Made by a program: the position numbers and the translations under genes. From Beroe ovata (Eukaryota; Ctenophora; Nuda; Beroida; Beroidae): DNA of 35,322 nucleotides. The stretch covers positions 1 through 35,322 of the forward strand of contig CAMPET010000349.1 in NCBI GenBank assembly GCA_946803715.1, in the 5' to 3' direction. Below the pieces are notes generated by a model. The model was not told the origin of the DNA. It worked only from the letters and a program-made list of their open reading frames with translations, and made no database searches. The first letter of the stretch is position 1. Each line of letters starts with the position of its first letter. This document shows, piece by piece, positions 1 to 9,860 of this stretch.

Positions 1-968
1 TATTATTATTTGCCATACCCGTTTAATTGGCTGAATATGAACGATATTCTATACAAACTAATCTTAACCCGTGTATCCCGATACCAGAATGTAATCATTA
101 TGTATCAATTGGTAAACGGGAAAGGATGACAACAATGGAGATGGATGTCCCACTCATCACATATATGGTATTATATAGTCAAGTGACAAAATACGACACA
201 GTATTTATTAATATCAAATCTTCTAATTATGCTATGTCTTTCAGCTTAGTCTAGATTTCCTCATTGCGTTTATGTCCTCCAGCTCATCTCACGGGTTTGG
301 CACCCCTTGGTGGTTCATGCAGTAGCTGTGGTCGAACCTGTAACCTGATGGTACAGCCCTATACAGCTGAACTCTGGCTTGGATTGCTGTCAATGTCGCT
401 TCCAACAAATCCTGGTTTGAATGATGACTTGAATAATGATAGTCTTATGTGAATTTCCGAATGGCTCATGTTATATCTCAACTCACTGGTGGTATTCCAT
501 CCTGTAATTTGTTCTCTGNGTAGCGGCAGTCTGTCATACATGCCGCGTTCTTTTTCATATCATTGACTTTAAAATAAAGAACGCTAGATGCCGCGGACAA
601 ACACAACCAAATCTCATTTGGTTTTGGGAAAAATAGATACATACATACATACATATATATAGACATACAGAGAGGACACTTTTAACATCGAAAGTGACCC
701 CTTTTTGAACGTTCATAACTTCTAAACGACAAAAGATACATCGCATATGGACCTCACGTTAGAAAGAGGAAAGATAGAGCTTTTCTCATCTGGCCATCAA
801 AATAATTTTATGACACCCCTATGACGTCATAATGACGTCACAATTTGTCAAATTTGAATTTTGATATTCCGAAAAAATATGTGAATTTCAACGGCAATTT
901 TCGATATGAAGCTTTTCGGGTAGCGGAAAACATGTGACATATCAAAGAAAGGAAATTCAATTTACTTT
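1..968. other. AT-rich intergenic stretch, no gene recognised
   Basis: No convincing exon is visible. It holds one ambiguous base at 519, an ATAC/TA-rich simple stretch near 640-660 and two TGACGTCA-type (CRE-like) words around 822-842. The 15-bp word at 491-505 (GGTATTCCATCCTGT) recurs at 9566-9580 beside a tRNA B-box-like sequence, so a fragment of a short interspersed repeat is possible. The right end abuts the stop codon of the minus-strand repeat-protein gene, so part of this stretch should be its 3' UTR. Confidence 0.5.
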
Positions 969-3163
969 CTAGTGATGTGGTCGAGTTTGATCAAACTCGT
1001 TAGGATAATTGAGATAATTGAGGTTAATTGAGGCGTACTTTCGCAAAATAATCCCTAAAATATTGGTAAATTTGTANATAACATCTCCTTCCTCTGCACC
1101 TGAATCTACTTGGTTGTTTTTAGTCTTTTTAGACGTGAATTGATACTCTGTCATACCCCCCCGATAACTAAACTCTGGGAAATACGGTTCCCAACCCTTA
1201 GCGTGACAAGCATCCCCCAGTGCTGAATTAATTTTATCCCCCTCAGCTGATAACGCGACCTTCGCACAAATTTCCTTACAGTAAATATTCAATTTATGTA
1301 AAGTATAGTAAATACGCTGAACCCACCGATCCCGCCTCAGTAGGATATCATTAACTAAGGACCGGGCTAGAAAATTGATTTTAAACCTGTTCCCATACCC
1401 TGCGAAACTTTTCCCCCCTGCGTAATTTTTCAATATGTCGTCAACATCCCCATACTTCAATAGTGCACTAGAAATTATAGCCATAGCCCGACTTTTATAC
1501 ATTATTCTAGTTTTAGACTTAACAAATTTCTTATTCTTAAACAACCCATGGTAACTTCTCTGATCGTTGTAGGAAGGTAGAGAAGGTAGGAAGAGTCGTT
1601 TTCTTGAGTTCTTGACGAGTCTTTCGGATTCCTTGTATGCTCCTGTGACGTACTCCGGGACCTGAGGTATAGAGAATGATTAAAGACGCAAAGATGGTCT
1701 CAATTCAATAATTAGTGTGGTCAATCGTTGATTCGTAACACTGATGAGTTTGAAGTTATCACACTTACATCATGGGAACGGATGGCTTCCATTGCTCTCT
1801 TGTTAGAAAGTAGAGGAACAGTTCCAGGCTGCTTGTTGTCCCTCTCACCCTCTCCCTCACCAGGCTTATCCTCACCCTTGGCGTCTCTCACTCTCATACT
1901 CGCAGCTGCGTGAATCTCAGCTTTCTTGACGGACTTTCTGTACCACGCGTAGTTCTTCTTATATTTCTGTTTTCTCAGCTTTGCCTTCTTCGACAGCTCA
2001 TAGACCTCTTGAGTTTTCTTCCCTTTCTCACTGGCTCCATATCTCCTCATTGCCCTCCTGCTCGCCTCTTGCCACCCTTTCGACTTCATGTACCTCTGCA
2101 TCCCCTTCTTCTGTGCCTCGGACCACCCCTCTCTCTTCATGTAGGCAGTAAAGGCCCGTCTCTGCGCCTCCATGTATCCTGCTGTATTCCTATAAGCGTC
2201 CATGGCAATTTTGTGCGCTTCTTCGTACTTTGCAGTGTCCATATACGCGTCCATTGCAGCCTTATGCGCTTCTTTGTACTTTTCAGTGTCCATATACGCG
2301 TCCATTGCAGCCTTATGAGCTTCTTTGTACTTATCTGAGGCCATATATCTTTTCATTGCTTGCTTATGCAACTTCTTGCATTTTTCTGATTCCAAGTAAG
2401 TGATTACTGCCTTCGCTTGAGCAGTGTTGTACTTCTCAGTCTTCATGTACCGGATCATGTGTCGTCTGTGGGACTCAACTCCCTTCTCTGTCAACTGGTA
2501 CTTTATCTTCGCCTGTTTCGTGGCCTCAGCACCCTTCTCAGTTTTCCGATACTTCCTGTTCCTCTTGGACATACTTGCTTTCCCCGAGGGACTGGCTCTC
2601 CACTGTGCATAGTACTCTTTGCGTGACTTGGGTGTGGTTGGGATGTCACTCTTCTCTGTATCATCGTTGTCAGATGGGGGGGCATCAGTAACAGGGGTTA
2701 CTTTTTGGATCTTAGCCTCACTCTCGGACAGCCCAGTGTTTCCTCTACGTTGCCGCTTCTTGGGAGTCTCCTCGGATTTCTTATCACCTCCTCCTCTGAG
2801 CACGAGGTGTGCCCTGACATGCTCCTCATCTGGTGTCAGCAAGCTCGCTTCACTCTTGCTGTACTTCACAACTGAGTTCTTCTTTCTTCTCTTATTTTTC
2901 TTTTCTTGCTTCTGTCTTGCGATTTCTTCCCCATTTGAGCAACCTGAAGTCATTTTATCAATATTATGACGGCATATTTTGACAGTCATTATAATAATGA
3001 CGGCGTAGGTATATCCTAACTATTCTTGAAAAAACTATCTCGAAATTTTCTCGTCTCTTTGTCACGCATGTTTTAGGTACACATACCTTTCCCTTTGCTA
3101 TTCAACTTCCTAGTGTTGAGCACTTCACGATCTTTGGCTTTCCTTGTCTCTACCACCTCATTC
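969..3163 (-). CDS. Basic 17-residue-repeat protein gene (at least 3 exons; 5' end unresolved)
   Basis: Unrecognised protein. Exons on the minus strand: 3163-3087, 2943-1769 and 1661-969. The junctions have good sites (donor GTATGT at 3086, acceptor TTCAG before 2943, donor GTAAGTG at 1768, acceptor CCTCAG before 1661) and compatible phases (1 and 0), so the chain is read without a stop to TAG at 969-971. An upstream segment ending at 3275 with a GTGAGT donor is also phase-compatible with the 3163 exon. The long exon begins with a Lys/Arg-rich stretch (QEKKNKRRKKN), then an acidic/Pro-rich linker, then eleven contiguous 17-aa repeats, then another basic helix-like stretch. The last exon (230 aa) has no motif I recognise; N at 1077 hides one residue. 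Similar Tyr/Lys repeats occur, from memory, in proteins linked to invertebrate Helitron-type elements, so transposon ancestry is possible, but no replicase or helicase motif is visible here. Nuclear or RNA/DNA binding is inferred from charge only. Confidence 0.6.
1991..2551 (-). repeat. Eleven tandem 51-bp units encoding 17-aa repeats
   Basis: Within the long exon of the minus-strand gene, eleven consecutive units of exactly 17 codons each start with Tyr. The central ones read like YMDTEKYKEAHKAAMDA. Unit length is invariant while sequence diverges toward the edges, where Trp and Gly variants replace the central Tyr (REGWSEAQ, SKGWQEAS). The two most central units are nearly identical at DNA level, suggesting recent duplication or homogenisation. 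The units look helix-forming and strongly charged. Confidence 0.9.
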
Positions 3164-3274
3164 CTGAAAGAAGCCAATAAGAAAATGATCGATATAGTCA
3201 CTCTTTGATTCTAACAGACCTATTCATGTAATCAAAGGTAACGTAATAGTACATAAAAGGACACATAAACTCAC

Positions 3275-3446
3275 CAAAACGAAGCAGGAATGAGACTACA
3301 GTTCTCAGCGTCATAGATTTGTTCTCTCTTCACTTGACACCTCTTACCGTCATCTAAGATATTAATATAAAGCAACTTGTGCGGGACGCAGGTGTCCATC
3401 CAGAAGTAAGTTACCGAATACTTATACCGAGTGCGTAAAATTGGAG
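3275..3446 (-). CDS. Candidate exon linking KH and repeat-protein segments (5' boundary uncertain)
   Basis: An open frame ends in ...IPASFW at a GTGAGTTT donor (exon end 3275, phase 2) and joins in frame to the exon at 3163-3087 to give ...FWNEVVETRK. Upstream, the frame stays open to about 3612, but the acceptor that would connect it in the right phase to the KH exons could not be found: the obvious AGs near 3450 and 3385 are in phase 0, whereas the preceding exon ends in phase 1. Contains Cys and aromatic residues (YFWMDTCVPHKLLY). The start given is nominal. Confidence 0.35.
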
Positions 3447-3513
3447 CATTGTGGGAATGAAATTCAATTATCAAATTAATTGATGCAATGCATGATATCA
3501 TCCAATTTCTAAC

Positions 3514-4158
3514 CTGTACAATGTTTGCTTTTGGGCACAGTTCTCCACCTGCCAGCAGTGGCAGAAGTGGCGCTCTTGCAGGCATTCTCTTTCTTCGAAT
3601 TCGGAACCTTGCCTTTTTAGAGAAAGAATATCAATTTGGTAACAATTATAGCTATATCAAATCGGACGTCATTGTTTGCCGAAGATCAACTTCAATTTCA
3701 AAAGTGGTATTTATCGATATTCACTGCGCTTACCATGGTTGGCAATGGTCTGTCTCAGCATTGAGGTGGCCGCAGTCACCTCAGCACGAGTCCCCCGAAT
3801 GGAGAACTCTTTGAATGTCCCGCACGTTGCTGGAGCTAGTGTGACAGTCGCTCCCGACTCAGCCATGACCTTCTTTATGTTTCGTCCTCCCTGTGTTAAT
3901 ATTTGTGTTACTTCAAAAGAGTTTTGAACCTGATTTGAGGTATCATACTTTCACTAATCTCGAATTAAAACCCACCTTTCCGATAGCAACGCCACACATG
4001 TTATCCGGCACGATCAAACTGCCCTCAACCTGGGCGCTTCTCCCCTTCTCACACTTGCCTCTCCCCGTGACCACAGCACCCGACTTGATGCTGATCCTCT
4101 CCCCTGTAAAGTGAATCATGATGTGCTCATTTCTTATTAAAATCAAAATCAAAATCAA
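3514..4158 (-). CDS. KH-domain protein exons
   Basis: Minus-strand exons 4103-3976, 3890-3734 and probably 3612-3514. The first two join in phase 0 to make a KH fold core: ...GSLIVPDNMCGVAIGK then GGRNIKKVMAESGATV and ...FSIRGTRAEVTAATSMLRQTI. The GxxG loop is the GKGG formed across the splice junction, followed by the usual Ile/Ala-rich helix and a beta strand. KH domains bind single-stranded RNA or DNA, so a nucleic-acid role is likely. The third exon adds a Lys/Ser/Ala-rich linker and ends in phase 1 at a GTTAGA donor. An ATG at 4158-4156 is in frame if the ACAG before 4103 is not a splice acceptor; otherwise the start lies upstream, beyond the microsatellite gap. This may be a separate gene or the 5' part of the repeat-protein gene that follows in the same orientation. 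Family beyond KH not recognised. Confidence 0.6.
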
Positions 4159-4301
4159 GCGACCGATAATTTAGTTTACTGATACCCATTTCTATTTATC
4201 TCTTTTCTATAATATCAGTCAGTGAGGGAAACGTGCGATAATTTCCGAACGAAGTGAGGGAGAGCACGCATCACGAAAATCGCCAGAAAGTATTATAACA
4301 N

Positions 4302-4333
<32 letters not shown>

Positions 4334-4964
4334 CACACTGATGTTCGAAATGAAGCATATTATTGAGATTCAAATAACGAAGAACTGTCCGTCAAGACAT
4401 CAAATGTCACGAAAAAGGCATTTCTGATCGACGTGACATGAAGGCAGAAGTCAATTTACGATGATACTTCGTTTGATTCCACACCGCGCAATAGACTTTA
4501 TGAAAGGAATGAAAATAAATCTTACGCCGATGAACACAAAAAAAACGTTTAAACACCGGAGCGCAGTCACTTTTGAGACGGTCGTAATATAATAAATTCG
4601 CCTTTTTAACAACGGGAAGAAACATGCGACCGAGGGGGATGGTGAATGACAGATTTCTGTACGACGTATCCGTTGTGAATTATGTTCGAGACTTTGACAG
4701 GATATTATGATGTAGAGACATAGTAGTTTACATGTATGACAGCTTAATTTATGAAGCAGTCGAGATGTTAAAGTTCATTTCATTGACGTTGTCAGTAATA
4801 ATTCATGAAAAGATGATATTACCAAAAAGGGGATAATGACCATCAACGATATTAACATCAACTGAAATAGATATGAGCATATACCTACTGATTTCACCCT
4901 AAACCTGGTAAGTAGCCAAATAGGATGAAAATAGAGTGAAGTACACACACACCCACAGAGTACA

Positions 4965-5008
<44 letters not shown>

Positions 5009-5037
5009 AAAAAAAAACAAACAAACAAAAACANGAA
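4159..5037. other. Intergenic stretch with two microsatellites and gap marks
   Basis: Contains a (GT)n run at 4302-4331 directly after N at 4301, and a (CA)n run around 4971-5003 followed by an A-rich tract and N at 5034. Both Ns adjoin simple repeats, as expected where assembly stalls. No exon could be supported; a weak donor-like GTAAGAT on the minus strand near 4523 could belong to an upstream exon of the KH gene but no good reading frame accompanies it. Confidence 0.5.
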
Positions 5038-6530
5038 CGTCGAAAAATAGGCTAAAGACAGTTATCTTCAGAATTTCTACCGAGAAATTGCTTTTGGCCG
5101 TTTTTTGATATCCATGTGTTTCGATTATTTTTACTGGTTATGCTTCCCACATGATAAAAATCATTATTTGGGCGTGGATGTGATAGTAAAGAGGGTTTAT
5201 ATTTGTAGTGTCAGAGTAAGAGAAATGGTTAGATGGAAAATTGGTGCCATAAGTACCGGTAAAGACTTCATTAGAGACCCTTAAAAACGGAGCATAAAAT
5301 TGTGGGATAAACCACTTTACTTTCTACCGATACTCAGATCAGAAAATCGAAGAAATTTTTTGTTTCATTTCCGTGCAAATACCATGTATTTTTGGACGCT
5401 GAATCGATTCCTGATGGAATTTTTGCCCTATCTCGCTTCCCTGAAGAGCTGTAAGTCATGTGACTTTGAACCTCCTGTCCGGGAAGAAATTGGAATTTAT
5501 CCAAGTTTTTCGATGAGCAAGCTCGAAAATTCCTACAGATTCGGATTCTAGGTCAAAAAATAGGTTAGAAACACTTATTACCAGTCATCGTCCCGCGAAA
5601 AATTTTTGACCGACTTTAGTGTGTCCCATTGATTTTCGTGTTTTTGCATACATTGCTTCCCACAGGTTTGAAATCGTGATTTGGGCGTGGTTTCACGGCG
5701 TGTATGAACTCTTTATGATCGTGACGAGGGTTTATATTTGTAGTGTCAGAGTAGGAGAGATGGTTTGATGGAAAATTGGCGTCGTAAGTGCCGGTAAAGA
5801 CTTCATTAGAGACCCTTAAAAACGGAGTATAAAAGTGTGAGATCAATCACTTCACTTTCTGTCGATACTCAAATCAGAAAATCGAAGAAGATTTTTTGTT
5901 CCATTTCCATGCAAATACCATGGACTCCCATGTATTTTTGGACGCTGAATCGATTCCTGATAGAATTTCGGCCCTATTTTGCTCTCCTGAGGAACTGTAA
6001 GTCATGCGACTTTGAACCTCCTGTCCAGGAAGAAATTGGAATTTATCCAAGTTTTTCGATGAGCAAGCTCGAAAATTCCTTCAGATTCGGATTCTAGGTC
6101 AAAAAATAGGTTAGAAACACTTATTACCAGTCATCGTCCCGCGAAAAATTTTTGACCGACTTTAGTGTGTCCCATTGATTTTCGTGTATTTGCTAGTAAT
6201 GCTTCCCACAGGTTTGAAATCGTGATTTGGGCGTGGTTTCACGGCGTGTATGAACTCTTTATGATCGTGACGAGGGTTTATATTTGTAGTGTCGGAGTAG
6301 GAGAGATGGCTTGATGGAAAATTGGCGTCGTAAGTGCCGGTAAAGACTTCATTAGAAACCCTTAAAAACGGAGTATAAAAGTGTGGGATCAATCACTTCA
6401 CCTTTCTGTCGATACTCAGATCAGAAAATCGAAGAAGATTTTTTGTTCCATTTCCATGCAAATACCATGGACTCCCATGTATTTTTGGACGCTGAATCGA
6501 TTTCCGATCGAATTTTAGCGCCATCTCGAG
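5038..6530. repeat. Three tandem copies of a ~513/546-bp unit
   Basis: The landmark GGTCAAAAAATAGG occurs at 5551 and 6097 (546 bp apart), with a diverged version at 5039. GCTTCCCACA occurs at 5142, 5655 and 6201, giving unit lengths of 513 and 546. Units two and three are almost identical; unit one is diverged and about 33 bp shorter; unit three stops matching at about 6530. Each unit carries a word like GGAGTATAAAA followed by an AATCACTT-rich stretch. Short open frames inside repeat with the unit and look incidental. It may be a small satellite or degenerated copies of a mobile element; I recognise no family. Confidence 0.85.
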
Positions 6531-7442
6531 ATAATGGTTGTCATCTGACATGGTTGTGTTGGTTGAAATGATATTGGGTAATGCTTGCAGTTTGCACCCG
6601 TCGAGGTCCATTGACTAACGTTTGTATGCAGCCAATGAAAGTCAAGGAACGATGTCACGTGATTCATAACACGTTTGTGAGACTTTCCCTCCATCATCGC
6701 TCTTCTCTACAGCACTATCTCCCCGAGTATCACACTTCATATTGAGAATTGTATAATCAGATAGACTGATGCATTGAATATAATAGAGAATGAGCGATAT
6801 GTTGTAATACAGTGTTATGTTGTATTCTCTGCTTGTATTAGAGAATAATAGACAATAGCAATATTAAACTGAGACACTCATAGTTGGAAGTATTTTGAAA
6901 AAATGATTGGGATGATTTTGATTCCTGCTGCAGAGTTTGTACTGTATCTGTGATTGCTGTATATTATGATTTCTCATGATTTCAATCAAAAAATCGCGCA
7001 CAAGGTACCAGTTACCCACAGTACCACCACCTCTACCTATAAGTCTCTACCTAAGCAAGGGCCTTGGTGCCTTCAATCAACCAGGCCAGGTGGCAGTCAT
7101 GTCAGCGAATGTAGGGTTCCCATGTACACTAGTGCCTAGGAAGACTATGTACCTACCCTTCTTGGGTGGCCACATCTACTCAAACTAGGTTCTAGTTTGA
7201 GTGTTGGTAAGGAGCATCTGGTCCTTTCCTATACTGGCTAAAGTCACAAAACTAAGGTCAAAATTCAATTGCAAATTTACACTGCCTTTCCGACTAAAGT
7301 AAAAACTAAGACTTAAGTCAGTTTCGGAAAGGACCCCCTGGTCTTCACAGGCACAGTCAACCAACAATGCGGCAATGTCAATGCCTCGAAGCTACCCATG
7401 TGACCAGATGAAGGCACCTGTTCTCATTGCTGAGAATCTGTA
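6531..7442. other. Intergenic stretch with CACGTG/CCAAT element and a short hairpin
   Basis: At 6631-6661 a CCAATGAAAG word is followed by GTCACGTGAT, an arrangement repeated elsewhere in the window (near 12013 and 22375-22429). A perfect 11-bp inverted repeat with 3-nt loop lies at 7178-7202 (ACTCAAACTAG/CTAGTTTGAGT). Nothing resembling a conserved exon was found. Confidence 0.4.
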
Positions 7443-7950
7443 TCATGGAATCACCATTGTAGACCCCCTTCCTCTACGACTGTGTTTCCTGTCAAGACTT
7501 CACCAAGAACCTTTTTGTTAATTAGATATCCAATTCAATTGGATTCAATTTTGAACTTCTACAGTGCATTACAAAATATTTCAGCACATCACGTATGAGA
7601 AACTTACGGTTCTTTTCTCTTATCATCCTTTACAGGAGGAGGCTTCTTGTTCTTTCCCTTGTTCACTCTCCTCTTTCTCTGCAGAGCCAAAACTAGAGGG
7701 AATGGAAAGCAACATATCAGTCATTTCTGCACTTAATGCCCAATATCAAGTTTCTAGGGAAAACCCCTCCTGAATAGTAAGTCAACCACAAGTATATTGA
7801 ATAGACACTATAATTAATGTTGCATCACTTGGAATGTAGTTTTGACACTTACCAGGCTTTGAATTGATAATCCTCCTAAGCATATCATGTAAAGTTACTG
7901 AGTTTATTAAGATAACAATAATACTCACCTCTTCTCGATGTATCAGTCAT
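7443..7950 (-). CDS. Candidate 53-aa basic protein, four exons
   Basis: Predicted minus-strand exons 7950-7929, 7875-7853, 7678-7608 and 7488-7443. Donors are GTGAGT, GTAAGT and GTAAGT; acceptors are CTTAG, CTGCAG and GACAG; all three junctions agree in phase (1, 0, 2), giving ATG to TGA with no stop. The product starts MTDTSRRGGLSIQSL, continues with a Lys/Arg/Pro-rich core (RKRRVNKGKNKKPPPVKDD) and ends in an Arg/Gly tail (SRRGRGSTMVIP). Very basic, no membrane segment, no family recognised; such composition is typical of small nucleolar or RNA-associated proteins, which is inference only. The 23-nt second exon is unusually small. The consistent set of sites is the main evidence; transcript data would decide. 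Confidence 0.4.
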
Positions 7951-8548
7951 ACCAGCTCAAGCAAGACCCTAAGCTTAAGGGAAAAGGTCAAAATGATGCT
8001 AGTAATCAAATTACAACAAGACTCTAACGGGAATCATGCATCTCATCAAGTTACACAGGCAAATGCTTCATTTTGACAGAGACATAGCTCAGGGAATCAA
8101 ACTGAAAATATGGAATCTATTAAGAAACGTTTTATAATTGCCTCTCATAAGTGTTATTGCTTATCCAAGTGAAGCGAAGCTGTTAATTTCAATTCTTTCT
8201 TAGTATGAATAAATGAATGGATAAATTGAATTATTAGAAATATAAGCTTAGGAATGTACTACACTACTACAGATAATTGGTATGTTAAGAAATTGAACTA
8301 CTACTATTTTTTTCCATGTAGAATTTTGTTTCGATCTTTTATGTTGCATATCATGTGTACAGTGCGCGGCGCGGCCAATGTCATTTTACTGACACAAGTA
8401 TAAATTCGTATTTCATATTTTGATTTAAATCAAGATAAAATATACTTGCTATAATATAGCAAATATGGATATAACCAGTCACGCGCGCGGCGCGACGCGC
8501 ATGTCAAAAATATGCAATTAACGTAATATGCAATGGTAATATTTGGCA
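7951..8548. other. AT-rich upstream region with CG-repeat islands
   Basis: Non-coding. GC-alternating words (GCGCGGCGCGG near 8365, CGCGCGCGGCGCGACGCGC near 8481) interrupt very AT-rich sequence. Similar words occur inside the MITE copies at 8551-8656 and 15807-16030, so these may be remnants of related elements. It lies upstream of the candidate 53-aa gene and could hold its promoter. Confidence 0.35.
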
Positions 8549-8550
8549 TT

Positions 8551-8656
8551 GTCTGGCGATGCTAGACCACTGATGCTAGACCGCTGATGTCTGAGAATAA
8601 GTTTGCGCCGCGCGCGCGCAAAACGAAATTCTCGACAGGGTCTATCATCGATCGAC
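8551..8656. mobile_element. 106-bp MITE flanked by 13-bp direct repeats
   Basis: The ends are imperfect terminal inverted repeats: GTCTGGCGATGCTAGACC on the left against the reverse complement of the right end, GTCGATCGATGATAGACC (15 of 18 match). The 13-bp sequence AATATTTGGCATT flanks both sides (8538-8550 and 8657-8669), consistent with a target-site duplication, although 13 bp is long for common DNA transposons. The interior (CTGAGAATAAGTTTGCGCCG onward) matches the right arm of the longer element at 15964-16030. No coding capacity. Confidence 0.65.
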
Positions 8657-8994
8657 AATATTTGGCATTATATTTGGAACAAATAGAGTAATGTTGACCC
8701 AAATAATGTTAAAATAAAATAATAAAAACTTTCACCCGCTTAATACTTGCTTATCAATGATATCAGTTATCATTGCTTTCTTTTACCTTATCTAGACGCT
8801 ATTTTTGGTTGTCATTTGATGCATGATTTCTGTTCGTTACAGAATGAATAATCAAATATATCTCTTATTTTCTGTCCATGTTGTGTTGCTCTGACCCTGA
8901 TATTTTCCCTGTATGATAGTATATATGACACTGTTAATTCTTGCTGGATGGCAAGTTATTTACATGGCCTGTGAGATTCCAGTCCAAGGATAGC

Positions 8995-9329
8995 TCATTC
9001 ATCACTTAATCTGCAGGGTCCACCTTGTCGTGTTGGTATAGCTCCTTCATGATTGTCAAGGTAATATCCATAACAGTGATTGATGATTTTGTGAGACGCT
9101 GTTTCCAAGGTGGTTTCAAAGAGATTACATATCTGGCCATTGGGGCAAGGTTGTAACCAGCTATTATAGTGAACTAGCAGGACCTGCCGCCTCTGGCCTC
9201 TATTAATTTGATAGGGCTCTCCTATTTTCAAGCTTACAAAACAATGTTAGTCGTATCTGTTGAAGTGTTGATAGTTATCAAGTATTCCCGTCCCCGATCT
9301 TCCTTTGGGATGTCCAAATGCTTTCCATC
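8995..9329 (-). CDS. 3' exons of a putative secreted protein
   Basis: Minus-strand exons 9329-9238 and 9199-8995 join in phase 2 (GTAAGC donor, AATAG acceptor) and end at TGA 8997-8995. The reading gives ...EYLITINTSTDTTNIV then a Cys-containing end with LVHYNSWLQPCPNGQICNLF, HCYGYYLDNHEG and GGPCRLSDE. The intron is only 38 nt, which is short, and the upstream acceptor (CTTGAG) is weak, so the model is tentative. The residue composition and Cys spacing look like a real extracellular protein, perhaps an enzyme tail; a histidine-phosphatase-like end was considered but not supported. A signal-peptide-like frame upstream at 9860 on the same strand may be exon 1. Confidence 0.4.
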
Positions 9330-9699
9330 CTCAAGTGATGCCAGATGTGTGATGTTTTACAATTTACATGCTCCCTGTTTTCGAGTGGTGTCAGCTTGCT
9401 TGATTTGGTACTGAGTGGTGTCAGATCTTGAGACCTATAGTATTGCGCTTAGTCAATAAAGACACCGTGGTTGTTATAAAGGAGGTGTAAAATAATCCAA
9501 AAGCATCAGGAGAATGGTCGGTGGGGATTGGAACCCACTTAAATCACTTTAACACAGTGCCCCTTGGTATTCCATCCTGTCACTAAGAAAATTATGCAAG
9601 TGCTAGGTAAGACATATCTAAGGAAATCGAGAAGCCCAATCAGTGGAGACATGTTACAAACCTAAAGTATATAAGCGAAACCTGACAGACATACATATA

Positions 9700-9860
9700 T
9701 ATAGTAAGATGCTGAGTCTAGCGCTTTCTAGCAGGATCGCTCTTTCGGTTCTGTAGACATTCCTGCTTCCTGTCATCTTCCTAGTCCATTGATAACATAT
9801 AGGACAACCGTTCTTGATAACACAACCAACTAAAAGGACCAGAGCTGCAAAACTCAGCAT
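9700..9860 (-). CDS. Possible first exon encoding a signal peptide
   Basis: An ATG at 9860 on the minus strand opens MLSFAALVLLVGCVIKNGCP, a hydrophobic N-terminus with two Cys, then a basic stretch. A GTATGT donor occurs near 9700. It lies in the right orientation and distance to be exon 1 of the secreted-protein gene ending at 8995, but I could not find the connecting exon or confirm phase. The lower boundary is nominal. Confidence 0.25.

Noticed and set aside
1910-2338. Plus-strand frame rich in Leu/Pro/Ser opposite the repeat protein
   Set aside because: Antisense shadow of the 17-aa repeat exon, whose minus-strand frame has correct splice sites.
4775-5020. Open frame made largely of Cys-Val repeats
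   Set aside because: It is the translation of the (CA)n microsatellite and has no other coding signal.
5300-6392. Repeated short frames ending in YPSFSMSKLENS...RFGF and the opposite-strand frames beginning MI(S/P)HFYTPFL
   Set aside because: They recur only because the ~546-bp unit is tandemly repeated; the frames are not conserved in the diverged first unit and have no splice context.
6515-6697. Minus-strand frame resembling another at 22361-22546 (HVTxFxxxHWL)
   Set aside because: The similarity comes from a shared CACGTG/CCAAT non-coding element, not from a protein; neither frame has splice or start support.
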